Shown here: one piece after another, positions 9,277 to 19,789 of the stretch | Position numbering within the stretch: position 1 is the stretch's first letter | How the letters are laid out: each line of letters starts with the position of its first letter | Assembly (NCBI GenBank): GCA_018402135.1 | Contig: JAGYJF010000002.1 | Location: 62,001 to 126,000 of the forward strand | Length of the DNA: 64,000 nucleotides | Direction of reading: 5' to 3' | DNA from: Flavobacteriaceae bacterium | Lineage (GTDB): Bacteria; Bacteroidota; Bacteroidia; Flavobacteriales; Flavobacteriaceae | The notes under the pieces: model-generated | The model's input: only the letters and a program-made list of their open reading frames with translations | Databases searched by the model: none | What the model was told of the DNA's origin: nothing | Translations under genes and position numbers: made by a program

Positions 9277-11682
9277 ATGATTATAAATACCGATTTAGAA
9301 CAGAAAGGAAATCAGTTTCCTAGACAAATTATAAAATATAAGAAAGATGTAGATGTACTTTCCTTTTTCGCCGAAAATGAGGTTGCACTTCAGGTTACTG
9401 TCGTTAGAGATAGTGTACTTAGATTTAGATACGCTACCACAGGAACTTTCGATAAGGATTTTTCTTACGCCATCACCAAATACGCCAGTCGCGGTTATAA
9501 CAAACTCGAGATTGAAGAGCATGAAAATGCGTATCAAATAACCACCTCAAAATTAATTTGTAACATTAATAAGGATGATTTGCGTGTTTCAATTTTTGAT
9601 GCCCAGGATAAAGCACTCATCAACCAAGATGAGATAGGTTTCCATTGGGAAGAAAGTTACGAACACGGTGGCAGTATCGTTAAAATGAGCAAAATGTCCA
9701 ATGAAGGCGAAAGCTATTACGGATTAGGTGACAAGTCGGATCATTTAAACCTCAAAGGCAAACGCTTTCAAAACTGGGCAACCGATTCTTATACCTATGG
9801 AAAAGAAACGGATCCAATTTATAAAGCGATTCCGTTTTTTATCGGTTTGCATCATAAAAAAGCATACGGGATCTTTTTCGATAATTCCTTTCGGTCATTT
9901 TTCGATTTCGCACAAGAAAAGCGAAACGTAACGAGTTTTTGGGCACATGGTGGCGAAATGAATTACTATTTCATTTACGGTCCTGAAATGAATGATGTAA
10001 TTGAAAGTTACACCGATTTAACTGGGAAACCACATTCTCTGCCGCCATTGTGGGCTTTGGGCTTTCATCAATGTAAATGGAGCTATTATCCCGAAAGTAA
10101 GGTTAAAGAAGTGACTTCAACTTTTAGAAAATTAAAAATCCCCTGCGACGCCATTTATTTGGATATCGATTATATGGAAGGTTTTAGATGTTTTACTTGG
10201 AACAAAGAGTATTTCCCAGACCCAAAACGGATGGTGAAAGAATTGGCTGACGATGGCTTTAAAACTGTTGCAATAATCGATCCAGGCATTAAAGTGGATA
10301 AAGATTACTGGGTGTTTCAAGAAGGACTTAAAAACGATTACTTCTGTCGTCGCGCTGATGGACCGTATATGAAAGGTAAAGTTTGGCCAGGTGAATGTTA
10401 TTTCCCAGATTATACCAAGCCAGAAGTTAGAGATTGGTGGTCGGGACTATTTCAAGAACTGATTGAGGAAATAGGAGTAAAGGGCGTTTGGAATGATATG
10501 AATGAACCAGCCGTCATGGAGGTCCCTAATAAAACATTTCCAGACGACGTGCGTCACGATTACGACGGCAATCCATGTAGTCATAGAAAGGCTCATAATA
10601 TTTATGGTATGCAAATGGCGAGAGCTACCTATCACGGATTAAAGAAATTTTGCTATCCAAAACGACCTTTTGTAATAACGCGTTCGGCATATTCTGGCAC
10701 ACAGCGATATACTTCAACTTGGACAGGCGATAATGTAGCGACATGGGAACATTTATGGATTGCCAATATTCAGGTTCAGCGAATGGCCATGTCTGGCTAT
10801 TCGTTTGCAGGTAGCGATATTGGTGGTTTTGCAGAGCAACCATCGGGCGAATTGTTTACACGCTGGATTCAATTGGGTGTTTTTCACCCGTTTTTTAGAG
10901 TGCATTCCTCTGGTGACCACGGTAGTCAAGAACCTTGGTCATTTGATGAAGATGTAACTGATATTGTGAGAAAATTTATTGAGTTACGTTATCAATTACT
11001 TCCCTATTTATACACCGCTTTTTGGAATTATGTTGATCATGGTGCGCCCTTACTAAAATCTTTAGTTTTATACGATCAGGCCGATTCACAAACCCATTAC
11101 AGAACTGATGAGTTTGTTTTTGGAGAACAAATTCTGGTTTGTCCTATACTAGAACCTAATGCCAAAGGGCGGCGTATGTATGTGCCAAAAGGTAAGTGGT
11201 ACAACTATTGGACAAAAGAACGTGTAAAAGGTGGCAAAGAAATGTGGGTTGAGGCCGATATCGATCGCATGCCTATATTTATAAAAGAAGGCGCCATTAT
11301 TCCTGTCTATCCGGTGATGCAATACGTTGATGAAAAGCCTATAGACGAATTAACATTGTCAATTTTCTACAAAGAGGGTAGAGAAGATTCTCAACTCTTT
11401 GATGATGCCCATGATGGTTACGATTATATAAAAGGAAGGTATAGCTTACGAACATTTAAACTTACAGGTAGACCTAATGAATTAATTATTCAACAACACA
11501 AAGAAGGAAAATATATTACCACTTATGAAACCTTTATGTTGAATATACATGGATTACCCTTTAAAATCAAGGAAATTCAAATAGACAATATGAAGATTCC
11601 TTTAGACGCTGTAAAAACAAATGGAAAAAACAGCATGGTAGTTGATAAAAACTTCAATGAAGTTCATATTATAGGAGAATGA
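9277..11682 (+). CDS. GH31 alpha-glucosidase
   Basis: GVWNDMNEPAVM, FAGSDIGGFAEQPSGELFTRWIQLGVFHPFFRVHS. Confidence 0.95.
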   Translation: MIINTDLEQKGNQFPRQIIKYKKDVDVLSFFAENEVALQVTVVRDSVLRFRYATTGTFDKDFSYAITKYASRGYNKLEIEEHENAYQITTSKLICNINKDDLRVSIFDAQDKALINQDEIGFHWEESYEHGGSIVKMSKMSNEGESYYGLGDKSDHLNLKGKRFQNWATDSYTYGKETDPIYKAIPFFIGLHHKKAYGIFFDNSFRSFFDFAQEKRNVTSFWAHGGEMNYYFIYGPEMNDVIESYTDLTGKPHSLPPLWALGFHQCKWSYYPESKVKEVTSTFRKLKIPCDAIYLDIDYMEGFRCFTWNKEYFPDPKRMVKELADDGFKTVAIIDPGIKVDKDYWVFQEGLKNDYFCRRADGPYMKGKVWPGECYFPDYTKPEVRDWWSGLFQELIEEIGVKGVWNDMNEPAVMEVPNKTFPDDVRHDYDGNPCSHRKAHNIYGMQMARATYHGLKKFCYPKRPFVITRSAYSGTQRYTSTWTGDNVATWEHLWIANIQVQRMAMSGYSFAGSDIGGFAEQPSGELFTRWIQLGVFHPFFRVHSSGDHGSQEPWSFDEDVTDIVRKFIELRYQLLPYLYTAFWNYVDHGAPLLKSLVLYDQADSQTHYRTDEFVFGEQILVCPILEPNAKGRRMYVPKGKWYNYWTKERVKGGKEMWVEADIDRMPIFIKEGAIIPVYPVMQYVDEKPIDELTLSIFYKEGREDSQLFDDAHDGYDYIKGRYSLRTFKLTGRPNELIIQQHKEGKYITTYETFMLNIHGLPFKIKEIQIDNMKIPLDAVKTNGKNSMVVDKNFNEVHIIGE

Positions 11683-11768
11683 ATTTTATTAATTGATATT
11701 GAGAATAAAAAGATATCTGCATAGATGGCTAAATTTCACTATCTTTAAGTAAATTAAATATAAAGAAC

Positions 11769-12599
11769 ATGTCAATAAAACGATTTATAATACTATTGGG
11801 ATTTTTAGGCCTTTATTTCTCATGTGCCACTAATCCATTTACTGGGAAAAAAACAATGGCCTTGGTTTCTAACGATAGCCTTTTTCCTTCAGCATTTCAG
11901 CAGTATAACCAGTTTTTAACTGAGAACAAAGTATTGACAGGAACGAAAGACTCTGAAATGATTAAACGCGTTGGTGAGCGTATTGCAATCGCCTCTGAAC
12001 GTTGGTTAAATGCCAACGGTTATCAAGGATATTTGAATGATTACAAATGGGAATACAACCTTGTAGATGACCAAACCGTGAATGCGTGGTGTATGCCAAG
12101 TGGAAAAATTGTTTTCTACACAGGCATTTTGGAAGTCGCTCAAAATGAAACTGCAGTCGCTGTAATTATGGGTCATGAAGTAGCGCATGCATTAGCCAAT
12201 CATGGCCAGCAACGAATGAGTGCCGCTTATGTGCAACAAGGCTTAGCATTGGCAGGCAATATAGCTATACAAGACGAGCAAACTAGAAATATTTTTAACC
12301 AATCCTATGGTATTGGTTCTAATGTTTTGGGGATGTTACCTTTTAGCAGAGCTCACGAAACGGAAGCCGATAAAATCGGATTGATACTAACGGCCTTGGC
12401 AGGTTATAATCCGGATGAAGGTGCAGAACTATGGAAGCGAATGGCTGCTAAAGGTGGCGGTCAAGCTCCACCTGAATTTTTAAGCACGCATCCGGCTAAT
12501 GAAACACGAATTAAAGAATTACAGCAATTAGCACCAAAAGCTAAAGAAGAAGCAGCAAAATTTGGCATTACGAGTTTTAGACCCTTGTCACCGCTGTAG
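11769..12599 (+). CDS. M48 family metallopeptidase, lipoprotein
   Basis: VIMGHEVAHALANHG zinc motif, HETEADKIGL; lipobox LYFSCAT. Confidence 0.93.
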   Translation: MSIKRFIILLGFLGLYFSCATNPFTGKKTMALVSNDSLFPSAFQQYNQFLTENKVLTGTKDSEMIKRVGERIAIASERWLNANGYQGYLNDYKWEYNLVDDQTVNAWCMPSGKIVFYTGILEVAQNETAVAVIMGHEVAHALANHGQQRMSAAYVQQGLALAGNIAIQDEQTRNIFNQSYGIGSNVLGMLPFSRAHETEADKIGLILTALAGYNPDEGAELWKRMAAKGGGQAPPEFLSTHPANETRIKELQQLAPKAKEEAAKFGITSFRPLSPL

Positions 12600-12622
12600 T
12601 TTAAAATATTTATTTATCTTTC

Positions 12623-12650
12623 AAGCTGTTCATAAAAGAACAGCTTTTTT
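12623..12650 (+). terminator. Intrinsic terminator-like hairpin
   Basis: AAGCTGTTC-ATAAAA-GAACAGCTTTTTT. Confidence 0.75.
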
Positions 12651-12653
12651 GTT

Positions 12654-14006
12654 ATGTCAGACTTACCAAAAGGTAGTAAAAAATTGTTAAATGCTTGGGC
12701 ATTTTATGATTGGGCCAATTCTGTTTATCCATTAGTTATTTCTTCAGCAGTGTTTCCAATTTTTTATGGCGCACTTACCATCATTAAAGATGAAGATACA
12801 GGAGCCATAATAAGTGATACAATAAGTTTTTTAGGCTATAATTTTAACAACGACTCCCTCATTAGTTATGTTACAGCAATCAGTTTTTTAGTAATTTCTG
12901 TAATGTCTCCCGTGTTATCTGGAATATCAGACTATATCGGTAACAAGGAATCGTTTATGAAATTTTTCTGCTACCTAGGAGCAATTTCTTGTATTGGACT
13001 GTACTGGTTTTCGTTAGAAAATTTATGGTTTGGTTTGTTGTGCTATTTCTTTGGATTGATTGGCTTTTGGGGAAGTTTGGTATTCTATAATTCATATTTA
13101 CCTGATATTGCTTACCCCGAACAACAAGACCGAATAAGTGCTAAAGGATTTTCATTGGGTTATATTGGTAGCGTTATTCTTTTAGTTGCCAACCTGATCA
13201 TGATTTTAAAATTTGAATGGTTTGGCTTTGAAAATGCTGGTCAACCTACTAGACTGGCCTTTATTCTAGTGGGTGTTTGGTGGATTTTATTTGCGCAGTA
13301 CACCTTTAAATTTTTGCCAACAGGAACTCATGAAGGACAAAAAGTAACAAAATCTGTTTTGTTTTCAGGTTTGAAGGAGCTTAAAAAAATATGGTTGGTT
13401 ATTCAAGAACATAAAATATTGAAAAAATTCATTTCAGCCTTTTTTGTTTATAGCATGGCGGTTCAAACTATAATGATTGCAGCCACTTATTTCGCTATTG
13501 AAGAATTAGATTGGGGAACACAAGATTCCACATTTGGCTTAATTGTAAGTATTTTATTAATTCAATTGATTGCCATTATTGGTGCCAATGCAACAGCCAA
13601 GTTATCTGAGAAAATTGGGAACATTAAAACCTTAATTATAATTATTAGCATGTGGATTGTAATTTGTGGTTTTGCGTATTTTGTAATCACACCAACACAA
13701 TTTTATATAGTTGCTGCCAGTGTTGGTGTGGTTATGGGTGGTATTCAGGCGTTGTCTAGATCTACATATTCTAAACTTATTCCTGAAGATACTTTAGACT
13801 CTGCATCTTATTTTAGCTTTTATGATGTAGCTGAAAAGATTGGTATCGTGATTGGCATGTTTATGTACGGATTTGTGGCCGAACTAACAGGTAGCATGCG
13901 CTATTCAATATTATTTCTAACTATCTTTTTTATAATCGGTTTAATCATTCTAACAACCTTACCAAAAAACACCCTCGTACCACAAGCTAAAATAGAGGAG
14001 GTTTAG
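12654..14006 (+). CDS. MFS transporter (UMF1/Atg22-like family)
   Basis: NAWAFYDWANSVYPLVISSAVFPIFY; about 12 TM segments; GGIQALSRSTYSKLIPE. Confidence 0.9.
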   Translation: MSDLPKGSKKLLNAWAFYDWANSVYPLVISSAVFPIFYGALTIIKDEDTGAIISDTISFLGYNFNNDSLISYVTAISFLVISVMSPVLSGISDYIGNKESFMKFFCYLGAISCIGLYWFSLENLWFGLLCYFFGLIGFWGSLVFYNSYLPDIAYPEQQDRISAKGFSLGYIGSVILLVANLIMILKFEWFGFENAGQPTRLAFILVGVWWILFAQYTFKFLPTGTHEGQKVTKSVLFSGLKELKKIWLVIQEHKILKKFISAFFVYSMAVQTIMIAATYFAIEELDWGTQDSTFGLIVSILLIQLIAIIGANATAKLSEKIGNIKTLIIIISMWIVICGFAYFVITPTQFYIVAASVGVVMGGIQALSRSTYSKLIPEDTLDSASYFSFYDVAEKIGIVIGMFMYGFVAELTGSMRYSILFLTIFFIIGLIILTTLPKNTLVPQAKIEEV

Positions 14007-14023
14007 GGTATTTTGTTTTGAAA

Positions 14024-14749
14024 TTAATTACTGATAGAACCCGAACCTGCCACTTTTGTGTCTTCCTTTAAAGGGTTTCCTTTGTAACGAATTCCGCCGG
14101 AGCCAGCAACTCTCGCTACAAGATTTTCGTTGCAAACAACGCTTGCATCGCCCGAACCTGCAACAGATACAGTAGTATTATTGGCATTCAAGTCAAACCC
14201 GTGAAAATCGCCTGAGCCTGCAACATCTGCTTCTAAATCTATGGTGTTTCCGGTTAAAGTTAAATCTCCCGAACCAGCAACCTTTGCGGTGGTATTTTGA
14301 GCATCAATAGTCAATTTCACGTCTCCAGAACCCGCTAAAGACACTTTAAAATCATCACTTTTAATAGTACTTTCGCTCCATAAATCTCCAGAGCCAGCCA
14401 ATGAAACTTCAGAAATATCTTTAAACGGAATGGTTACAGTTATGGTTTTATTTCGGCTTGATTGTAAGGAGACATTGTTATCGACTTTAATAATAAGATT
14501 GTTGTTTTTTACTTCAGTAATTATGTGCTCTAACAAATTCGATTCACCTTCAATTTTAATATTTCCTTCTGCGCCAGACACTAAAATGAAATTAAAAGAT
14601 CCTGCGCATTTTATGCCATCATAATCTGATGTTGTTCTTGTAATGCTAGTCATCTCGCCAGTACCTTTTATTTTATTATTGCCCCAAAACTGAGCTTGAA
14701 CGTTAACCGCTAACATCAAAGCAAAACTTACTAATACTAATTTTTTCAT
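14024..14749 (-). CDS. Secreted DUF2807/GIN-domain (putative auto-transporter adhesin head) protein
   Basis: Signal peptide; seven AGSG repeats (SLAGSGDLW, SLAGSGDVK, KVAGSGDLT, DVAGSGDFH, SVAGSGDAS, RVAGSGGIR, KVAGSGSIS). Confidence 0.9.
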   Translation of the reverse strand: MKKLVLVSFALMLAVNVQAQFWGNNKIKGTGEMTSITRTTSDYDGIKCAGSFNFILVSGAEGNIKIEGESNLLEHIITEVKNNNLIIKVDNNVSLQSSRNKTITVTIPFKDISEVSLAGSGDLWSESTIKSDDFKVSLAGSGDVKLTIDAQNTTAKVAGSGDLTLTGNTIDLEADVAGSGDFHGFDLNANNTTVSVAGSGDASVVCNENLVARVAGSGGIRYKGNPLKEDTKVAGSGSISN

Positions 14750-14812
14750 TTTTTCTAAATTTAAGTGTTCGATTTTTGATTGGTTCTCCGAAGCTTTAAA
14801 AGCGTAGGAGCA

Positions 14813-15898
14813 TTAATTTTCTTTAAAAGTTACACTGCCATAATCGGAATTGATAACAACATTGTTACGCGTATTGCTGTTTTTTACATAACCTTCGTAA
14901 TATTTACTAAAAGATTCTACACGCTTCTTATCAAAATTGAAAGTATCTGGATGCTTAAGGGAAGCGTATTCCAAGTCTATTTTAAAATTAAATTCATAAT
15001 CTTGATGATAACCAATGGTGATACCAACATAATCGGCATTAATTTTAACCATTTCTGCATTAGTTCCCAATTTATCAACTTTTAAAGAGCCGTAATCGGC
15101 TTCTATTTCTAAGCTTTTGTAAACATTTCCGAGTCTTACGGTAAGATAATCACCGTTACCTTTAACATGGTTAACATCGTTAGCGGTAAATGAACCGTAA
15201 TCGCAGTTATAATTTAGTCTTTCAGCAATTTCTATTACCGATTTTGTATAATCGGCAACCACGTCTAGCATTTTGGTTTTTCCAACGGTAAAACTACTGT
15301 AATCGGCATCTATTTTCCCTGTGTTTATATATTCGAAATAAGAATTATTGGTGTAGTCAAAAGTTAATAAATTGTTTTCGGCTAAGAGTTCCTTGGTCGT
15401 AATTTTGCCATAATCACAGTTAATGGTTGCTTTTCCTTCAAGCGTATCTACGTAAATACTACCATAACTATTGTCAAGATTTATGCTGTTTGTGATTGGT
15501 AATTTAATGGTGTAGTTGATTTCGAGATTTACATTATTGTTGTTACCCCAATTCCACCAACTGCTTGAATTTCTCTTCTTAATATTGGTTTTGGCAGTTA
15601 CTAAGCTCGCAGTATTGGTAAAATCGATGTTTATATCGTCTAATCTTTCTTTTACCTTATCAGGACTGTTTCCATTGGTTTTTATGTGAACCTCAATTAA
15701 AACTTTATTACCAGTATAGGTGGCAATGTTAATACTTCCATAACTATTGTTGACCTTCAAAAGTGCATCGCTATTGACGGTAAACTCCTTATTAATTGTT
15801 TTTTCTTCGGTATGTTTGCCCTTCCAGTTTTCGTGAGCATTGATAGCACTTATGCTAATGAAAAATGCCAAACATATTTTAAATAATTGCGCTTTCAT
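14813..15898 (-). CDS. Secreted DUF4097-like beta-repeat protein
   Basis: Signal peptide; recurring DYGS/NSYGS motifs (NSYGSINIA, NSYGSIYVD, CDYGKITT, CDYGSFTA, ADYGSLKV, SDYGSVTF). Confidence 0.75.
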   Translation of the reverse strand: MKAQLFKICLAFFISISAINAHENWKGKHTEEKTINKEFTVNSDALLKVNNSYGSINIATYTGNKVLIEVHIKTNGNSPDKVKERLDDINIDFTNTASLVTAKTNIKKRNSSSWWNWGNNNNVNLEINYTIKLPITNSINLDNSYGSIYVDTLEGKATINCDYGKITTKELLAENNLLTFDYTNNSYFEYINTGKIDADYSSFTVGKTKMLDVVADYTKSVIEIAERLNYNCDYGSFTANDVNHVKGNGDYLTVRLGNVYKSLEIEADYGSLKVDKLGTNAEMVKINADYVGITIGYHQDYEFNFKIDLEYASLKHPDTFNFDKKRVESFSKYYEGYVKNSNTRNNVVINSDYGSVTFKEN

Positions 15899-16433
15899 TG
15901 GATTGATTGTTTAAGTTGTTAATATTTTCAATTTGTTCTAATACGTTTTGTAAAATTTCTATTCTACTTTGAAAGTTGCTGATCATGGCATAAATCACGC
16001 GCTTGTCTTGACCACTATTTTCTAAATCTGTTTTAAGCGTTTCGTATTCTTTTTCAAGAGACGATAGTTGTTTTAAAGCATCGTTAATTAAAATTTCGGT
16101 TTCAGGCGTGCGTTGCTCGTTAATTTTATTTAATTCGGTAGCGATTGTTTGCGTAAAAAAATCTTGGGTGTTCGACATTTCTTCTGAAACACTTGCCAAA
16201 TCAGATTCTGTTGAACCTTGATAAAACACCACAAAAAGACCTAAACAGATAATAATACTTGCAGCGACCGCTATTATTGGTTGTAAAAACCTAATCCCAA
16301 AAGTGGATCCTTTAGAAATTGATGTACTGTTCAGTCTTTCTAAAAACCGCATTTCGTGTCCATCGGCTGGTTGCTCAATATCGAACTCAGCCGAAAGATT
16401 TTTGAACATATTTTTAAGTGGATCTTGATTCAT
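15879..16433 (-). CDS. Single-TM protein, probable anti-sigma/sensor partner
   Basis: One TM (PIIAVAASIIICLGLFVVF) between an N-terminal cytosolic segment and a coiled-coil-like C-terminus; directly downstream of the sigma factor. Confidence 0.6.
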   Translation of the reverse strand: MNQDPLKNMFKNLSAEFDIEQPADGHEMRFLERLNSTSISKGSTFGIRFLQPIIAVAASIIICLGLFVVFYQGSTESDLASVSEEMSNTQDFFTQTIATELNKINEQRTPETEILINDALKQLSSLEKEYETLKTDLENSGQDKRVIYAMISNFQSRIEILQNVLEQIENINNLNNQSNESAII

Positions 16434-16445
16434 AATCTCTAATTT

Positions 16446-17018
16446 TTAACAGGCATGCTGCAATTTTTTCTTCAAACTAGCTTTGGCTCTTGATAGCAAT
16501 GTGCGACAATTGGCATAACTAATATTTAAAATTTCGCACATTTCATCGTAATCATAACCTTCAATATAATATAGTGTTAAAGCCATCTCATAACTTTCTT
16601 TAATGCTGGCTAAGCTAGTCTTTAAAGTGCTGTTTTTGATGTTTTTATATGAACTACCGTTTTGTGTTTCAAATGCTTCTTCAAGATTGGTGTCATCTTC
16701 AATTTTATATAAAACTTTATCAATACCAACTTCTATATGATTTTGTTCACGTTTGTAATATGAGATACTATTGTTTACCACAATACGCTTCAGCCACGAA
16801 CCAAAAGTCTCAGCATTTTTAAGATCGTTTAGCTTTGAAAAAGCCGTTAAAAACGATTCTTGCATAATGTCTTCAGCGATAAAACTGTCCTTTACAATTC
16901 TAAATGATACATTATACATAGCTTTGCAATAATTGTTGTACAACATCATCTGCGACTTACGGTCACCTTTTTTGCAGCTCTTGATGAGTTCTTTTATATT
17001 TTGGTTGGTTGTTGACAA
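16446..17018 (-). CDS. RNA polymerase sigma-70 factor (ECF type), TTG start
   Basis: DSFIAEDIMQESFLTAFSKL region 2 and YYIEGYDYDEMCEILNISYANCRTLLSRAKASLKKKL region 4. Confidence 0.93.
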   Translation of the reverse strand: MSTTNQNIKELIKSCKKGDRKSQMMLYNNYCKAMYNVSFRIVKDSFIAEDIMQESFLTAFSKLNDLKNAETFGSWLKRIVVNNSISYYKREQNHIEVGIDKVLYKIEDDTNLEEAFETQNGSSYKNIKNSTLKTSLASIKESYEMALTLYYIEGYDYDEMCEILNISYANCRTLLSRAKASLKKKLQHAC

Positions 17019-17248
17019 AACAATAATTGTTTGGTATAAAGATGAAGTTATACAATCTTTGTTACACTTTTAAATATTTTTTTTTCGTTTTATAAGTTGT
17101 AGTGGCATAACTATTGAACTTAACCAATGGTATTCAAATCAATTTATCAATCTAAAATATTGATATACATTAAATTGAATATTTTTACAAACAAATATAA
17201 AAATTGCATTCTGCTTTTTACAAATGACAGAATGACCTTAAATAAACT

Positions 17249-19699
17249 ATGGCTAAATCTAATTTTATAAGTCTTGACAGTTTGTCATTTCAGGATTTTG
17301 ATGAAAATTCAGAGTTAATCCCGTTAATGACTCCAGAAGACGAAGCGGAAATAAACAACGAAATATTACCAAACGCACTACCAATTCTACCGTTGCGAAA
17401 CACCGTATTGTTTCCTGGTGTGGTAATTCCAATCACGGCTGGAAGAGACAAATCTATCAAATTGATAAATGACGCTAACAAAGGCGGGAAAGTAATAGGG
17501 GTGGTGGCTCAAAAAGATGTCGATGTTGAAGATCCCGGAATCAATGACATATATAGAACTGGTACAGTAGCGCGCATTTTAAAAGTGCTAAAAATGCCAG
17601 ATGGCAATACTACGATTATTATTCAGGGTAAAAAGCGCTTCGAGGTTAACGAGATTACCACAGAAAAACCATATATCACAGCAACCATAAAAGAAGTTCC
17701 AGAGGCAAAACCAGCAACCGATAATAAGGAGTTTTCGGCAATTATTGATTCAATAAAAGACTTGGCGCTTCAAATTATAAAAGAAAGTCCTAATATTCCA
17801 ACTGAGGCTACTTTCGCTATTAAAAATATTGAAAGTAATTCCTTTTTGGTCAACTTTGTGTCGTCTAATATGAATCTCTTGGTCAAGGAAAAACAAGAGT
17901 TATTAGAGATAAATGATCTGCAAGCACGCGCAATGGCAACGCTCAAATATATGACTATTGAATTTCAAAAATTAGAATTGAAAAACGATATACAGTCTAA
18001 GGTTCAAAGCGATATCAACCAGCAACAACGCGAGTATTTTCTGCATCAGCAAATGAAAACCATTCAAGAAGAATTGGGTGGTGTTTCTTACGACGAAGAA
18101 ATTGAAGAAATGCAAGAACGTGCTAATAAAAAACGTTGGACTTCAGAGGTTGAACTGCATTTTAATAAAGAATTGGCCAAGCTGCAGCGTATGAATCCGC
18201 AGGTCGCTGAATATTCGATTCAACGAAATTATTTGGATTTGTATCTGGATTTACCTTGGAATGAATACAGCAAAGATAAATTCGATTTAAAACGCGCCAT
18301 GCGTATTCTAGATCGCGATCACTACGGATTAGAAGACGTTAAAAAACGTATTATTGAATATTTGGCAGTTTTAAAACTTCGAAATGATATGAAGTCGCCT
18401 ATTTTATGCTTTTATGGTCCACCAGGCGTTGGTAAAACTTCTTTGGGTAAATCCATTGCAGAAGCTTTGGGTAGAGAATATGTACGCATGTCCTTAGGTG
18501 GTTTGCGAGATGAAGCCGAAATTAGAGGTCACCGAAAAACCTATATAGGCGCAATGCCAGGTAGAATTTTACAGAACCTTAAAAAAGCGCAAACCTCAAA
18601 TCCTGTGTTTGTTTTAGATGAAATTGATAAGCTGTCAAATTCGCATCAAGGAGATCCGTCGTCTGCCATGCTTGAAGTTTTAGATCCGGAGCAGAACAAT
18701 GATTTTTACGATAACTTTTTAGAAGTAGGTTTTGATTTGTCTAAGGTCATGTTTATTGCCACATCCAACAGTTTAAATACCATTCAACCTGCTTTACGAG
18801 ACAGAATGGAAGTAATTAATGTTACAGGTTACACCATTGAAGAAAAGGTAGAAATAGCCAAACGTCACTTACTTCCGAAGCAATTAAAAGAGCACGGACT
18901 CAAATCAAGTCATTTAAAAATAGCCAAACCACAATTGGAAAAAATTGTAGAAGGTTATACGCGTGAGTCAGGTGTAAGAGGTTTGGAAAAGCAAATTGCT
19001 AAAATGGTAAGGCATGCCGCCAAAAACATTGCCATGGAAGAAGCCTACAATATTAAGGTGACTAACCAAGATATTATATCTGTTTTAGGCACTCCAAAGT
19101 TAGAACGCGATAAATACGAAAACAACAATGTTGCTGGGGTTGTTACTGGATTAGCATGGACCAGCGTTGGGGGTGATATTTTATTTATTGAATCCATTCT
19201 TTCAAAGGGCAAAGGCACACTCAATATTACTGGTAATCTTGGTAAAGTAATGAAAGAGTCGGCTACCATAGCGATGGAATACATTAAGTCCAACGCTGAT
19301 GAATTTGGAATAGATTCTGAAGTATTCGAGAAGTACAATGTGCATATTCACGTGCCAGAAGGAGCAACACCAAAAGATGGTCCGAGTGCTGGAGTCACAA
19401 TGTTAACCTCATTGGTATCCTTGTTTACACAACGCAAAGTTAAAAGCAGTTTAGCCATGACAGGTGAAATTACTTTAAGGGGAAAGGTGTTGCCAGTTGG
19501 TGGCATAAAAGAAAAAATTCTAGCCGCGAAACGCGCACGCATCAAAGAGATTTTATTGTGTGAAGAAAACCGAAGTGATATTGCCGAAATAAAAGCAGAT
19601 TATTTAAAAGGGCTTACCTTTCATTATGTGAGTGATATGAGTGAAGTGTTAAAATTGGCACTTACCGATCAGAAGGTTAAAAATGCTAAAACTTTGTAA
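17249..19699 (+). CDS. lon: Endopeptidase La (Lon protease)
   Basis: [18 protein letters not shown] Walker [17 protein letters not shown] catalytic Ser; [15 protein letters not shown] catalytic Lys. Confidence 0.98.
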   Translation: MAKSNFISLDSLSFQDFDENSELIPLMTPEDEAEINNEILPNALPILPLRNTVLFPGVVIPITAGRDKSIKLINDANKGGKVIGVVAQKDVDVEDPGINDIYRTGTVARILKVLKMPDGNTTIIIQGKKRFEVNEITTEKPYITATIKEVPEAKPATDNKEFSAIIDSIKDLALQIIKESPNIPTEATFAIKNIESNSFLVNFVSSNMNLLVKEKQELLEINDLQARAMATLKYMTIEFQKLELKNDIQSKVQSDINQQQREYFLHQQMKTIQEELGGVSYDEEIEEMQERANKKRWTSEVELHFNKELAKLQRMNPQVAEYSIQRNYLDLYLDLPWNEYSKDKFDLKRAMRILDRDHYGLEDVKKRIIEYLAVLKLRNDMKSPILCFYGPPGVGKTSLGKSIAEALGREYVRMSLGGLRDEAEIRGHRKTYIGAMPGRILQNLKKAQTSNPVFVLDEIDKLSNSHQGDPSSAMLEVLDPEQNNDFYDNFLEVGFDLSKVMFIATSNSLNTIQPALRDRMEVINVTGYTIEEKVEIAKRHLLPKQLKEHGLKSSHLKIAKPQLEKIVEGYTRESGVRGLEKQIAKMVRHAAKNIAMEEAYNIKVTNQDIISVLGTPKLERDKYENNNVAGVVTGLAWTSVGGDILFIESILSKGKGTLNITGNLGKVMKESATIAMEYIKSNADEFGIDSEVFEKYNVHIHVPEGATPKDGPSAGVTMLTSLVSLFTQRKVKSSLAMTGEITLRGKVLPVGGIKEKILAAKRARIKEILLCEENRSDIAEIKADYLKGLTFHYVSDMSEVLKLALTDQKVKNAKTL

Positions 19700-19789
19700 T
19701 TGCTACTTGCATTTTTTAGATATTTTACAGGCTAAAAAATAAAATATTCTTGCAAACGTTTTAAATAAGATTTAGTTATTTTGCAGCCT

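Noticed and set aside
14780-15085. 101-aa ORF on + strand
   Set aside because: Antisense to the DYGS-repeat secreted protein and without family-like features.
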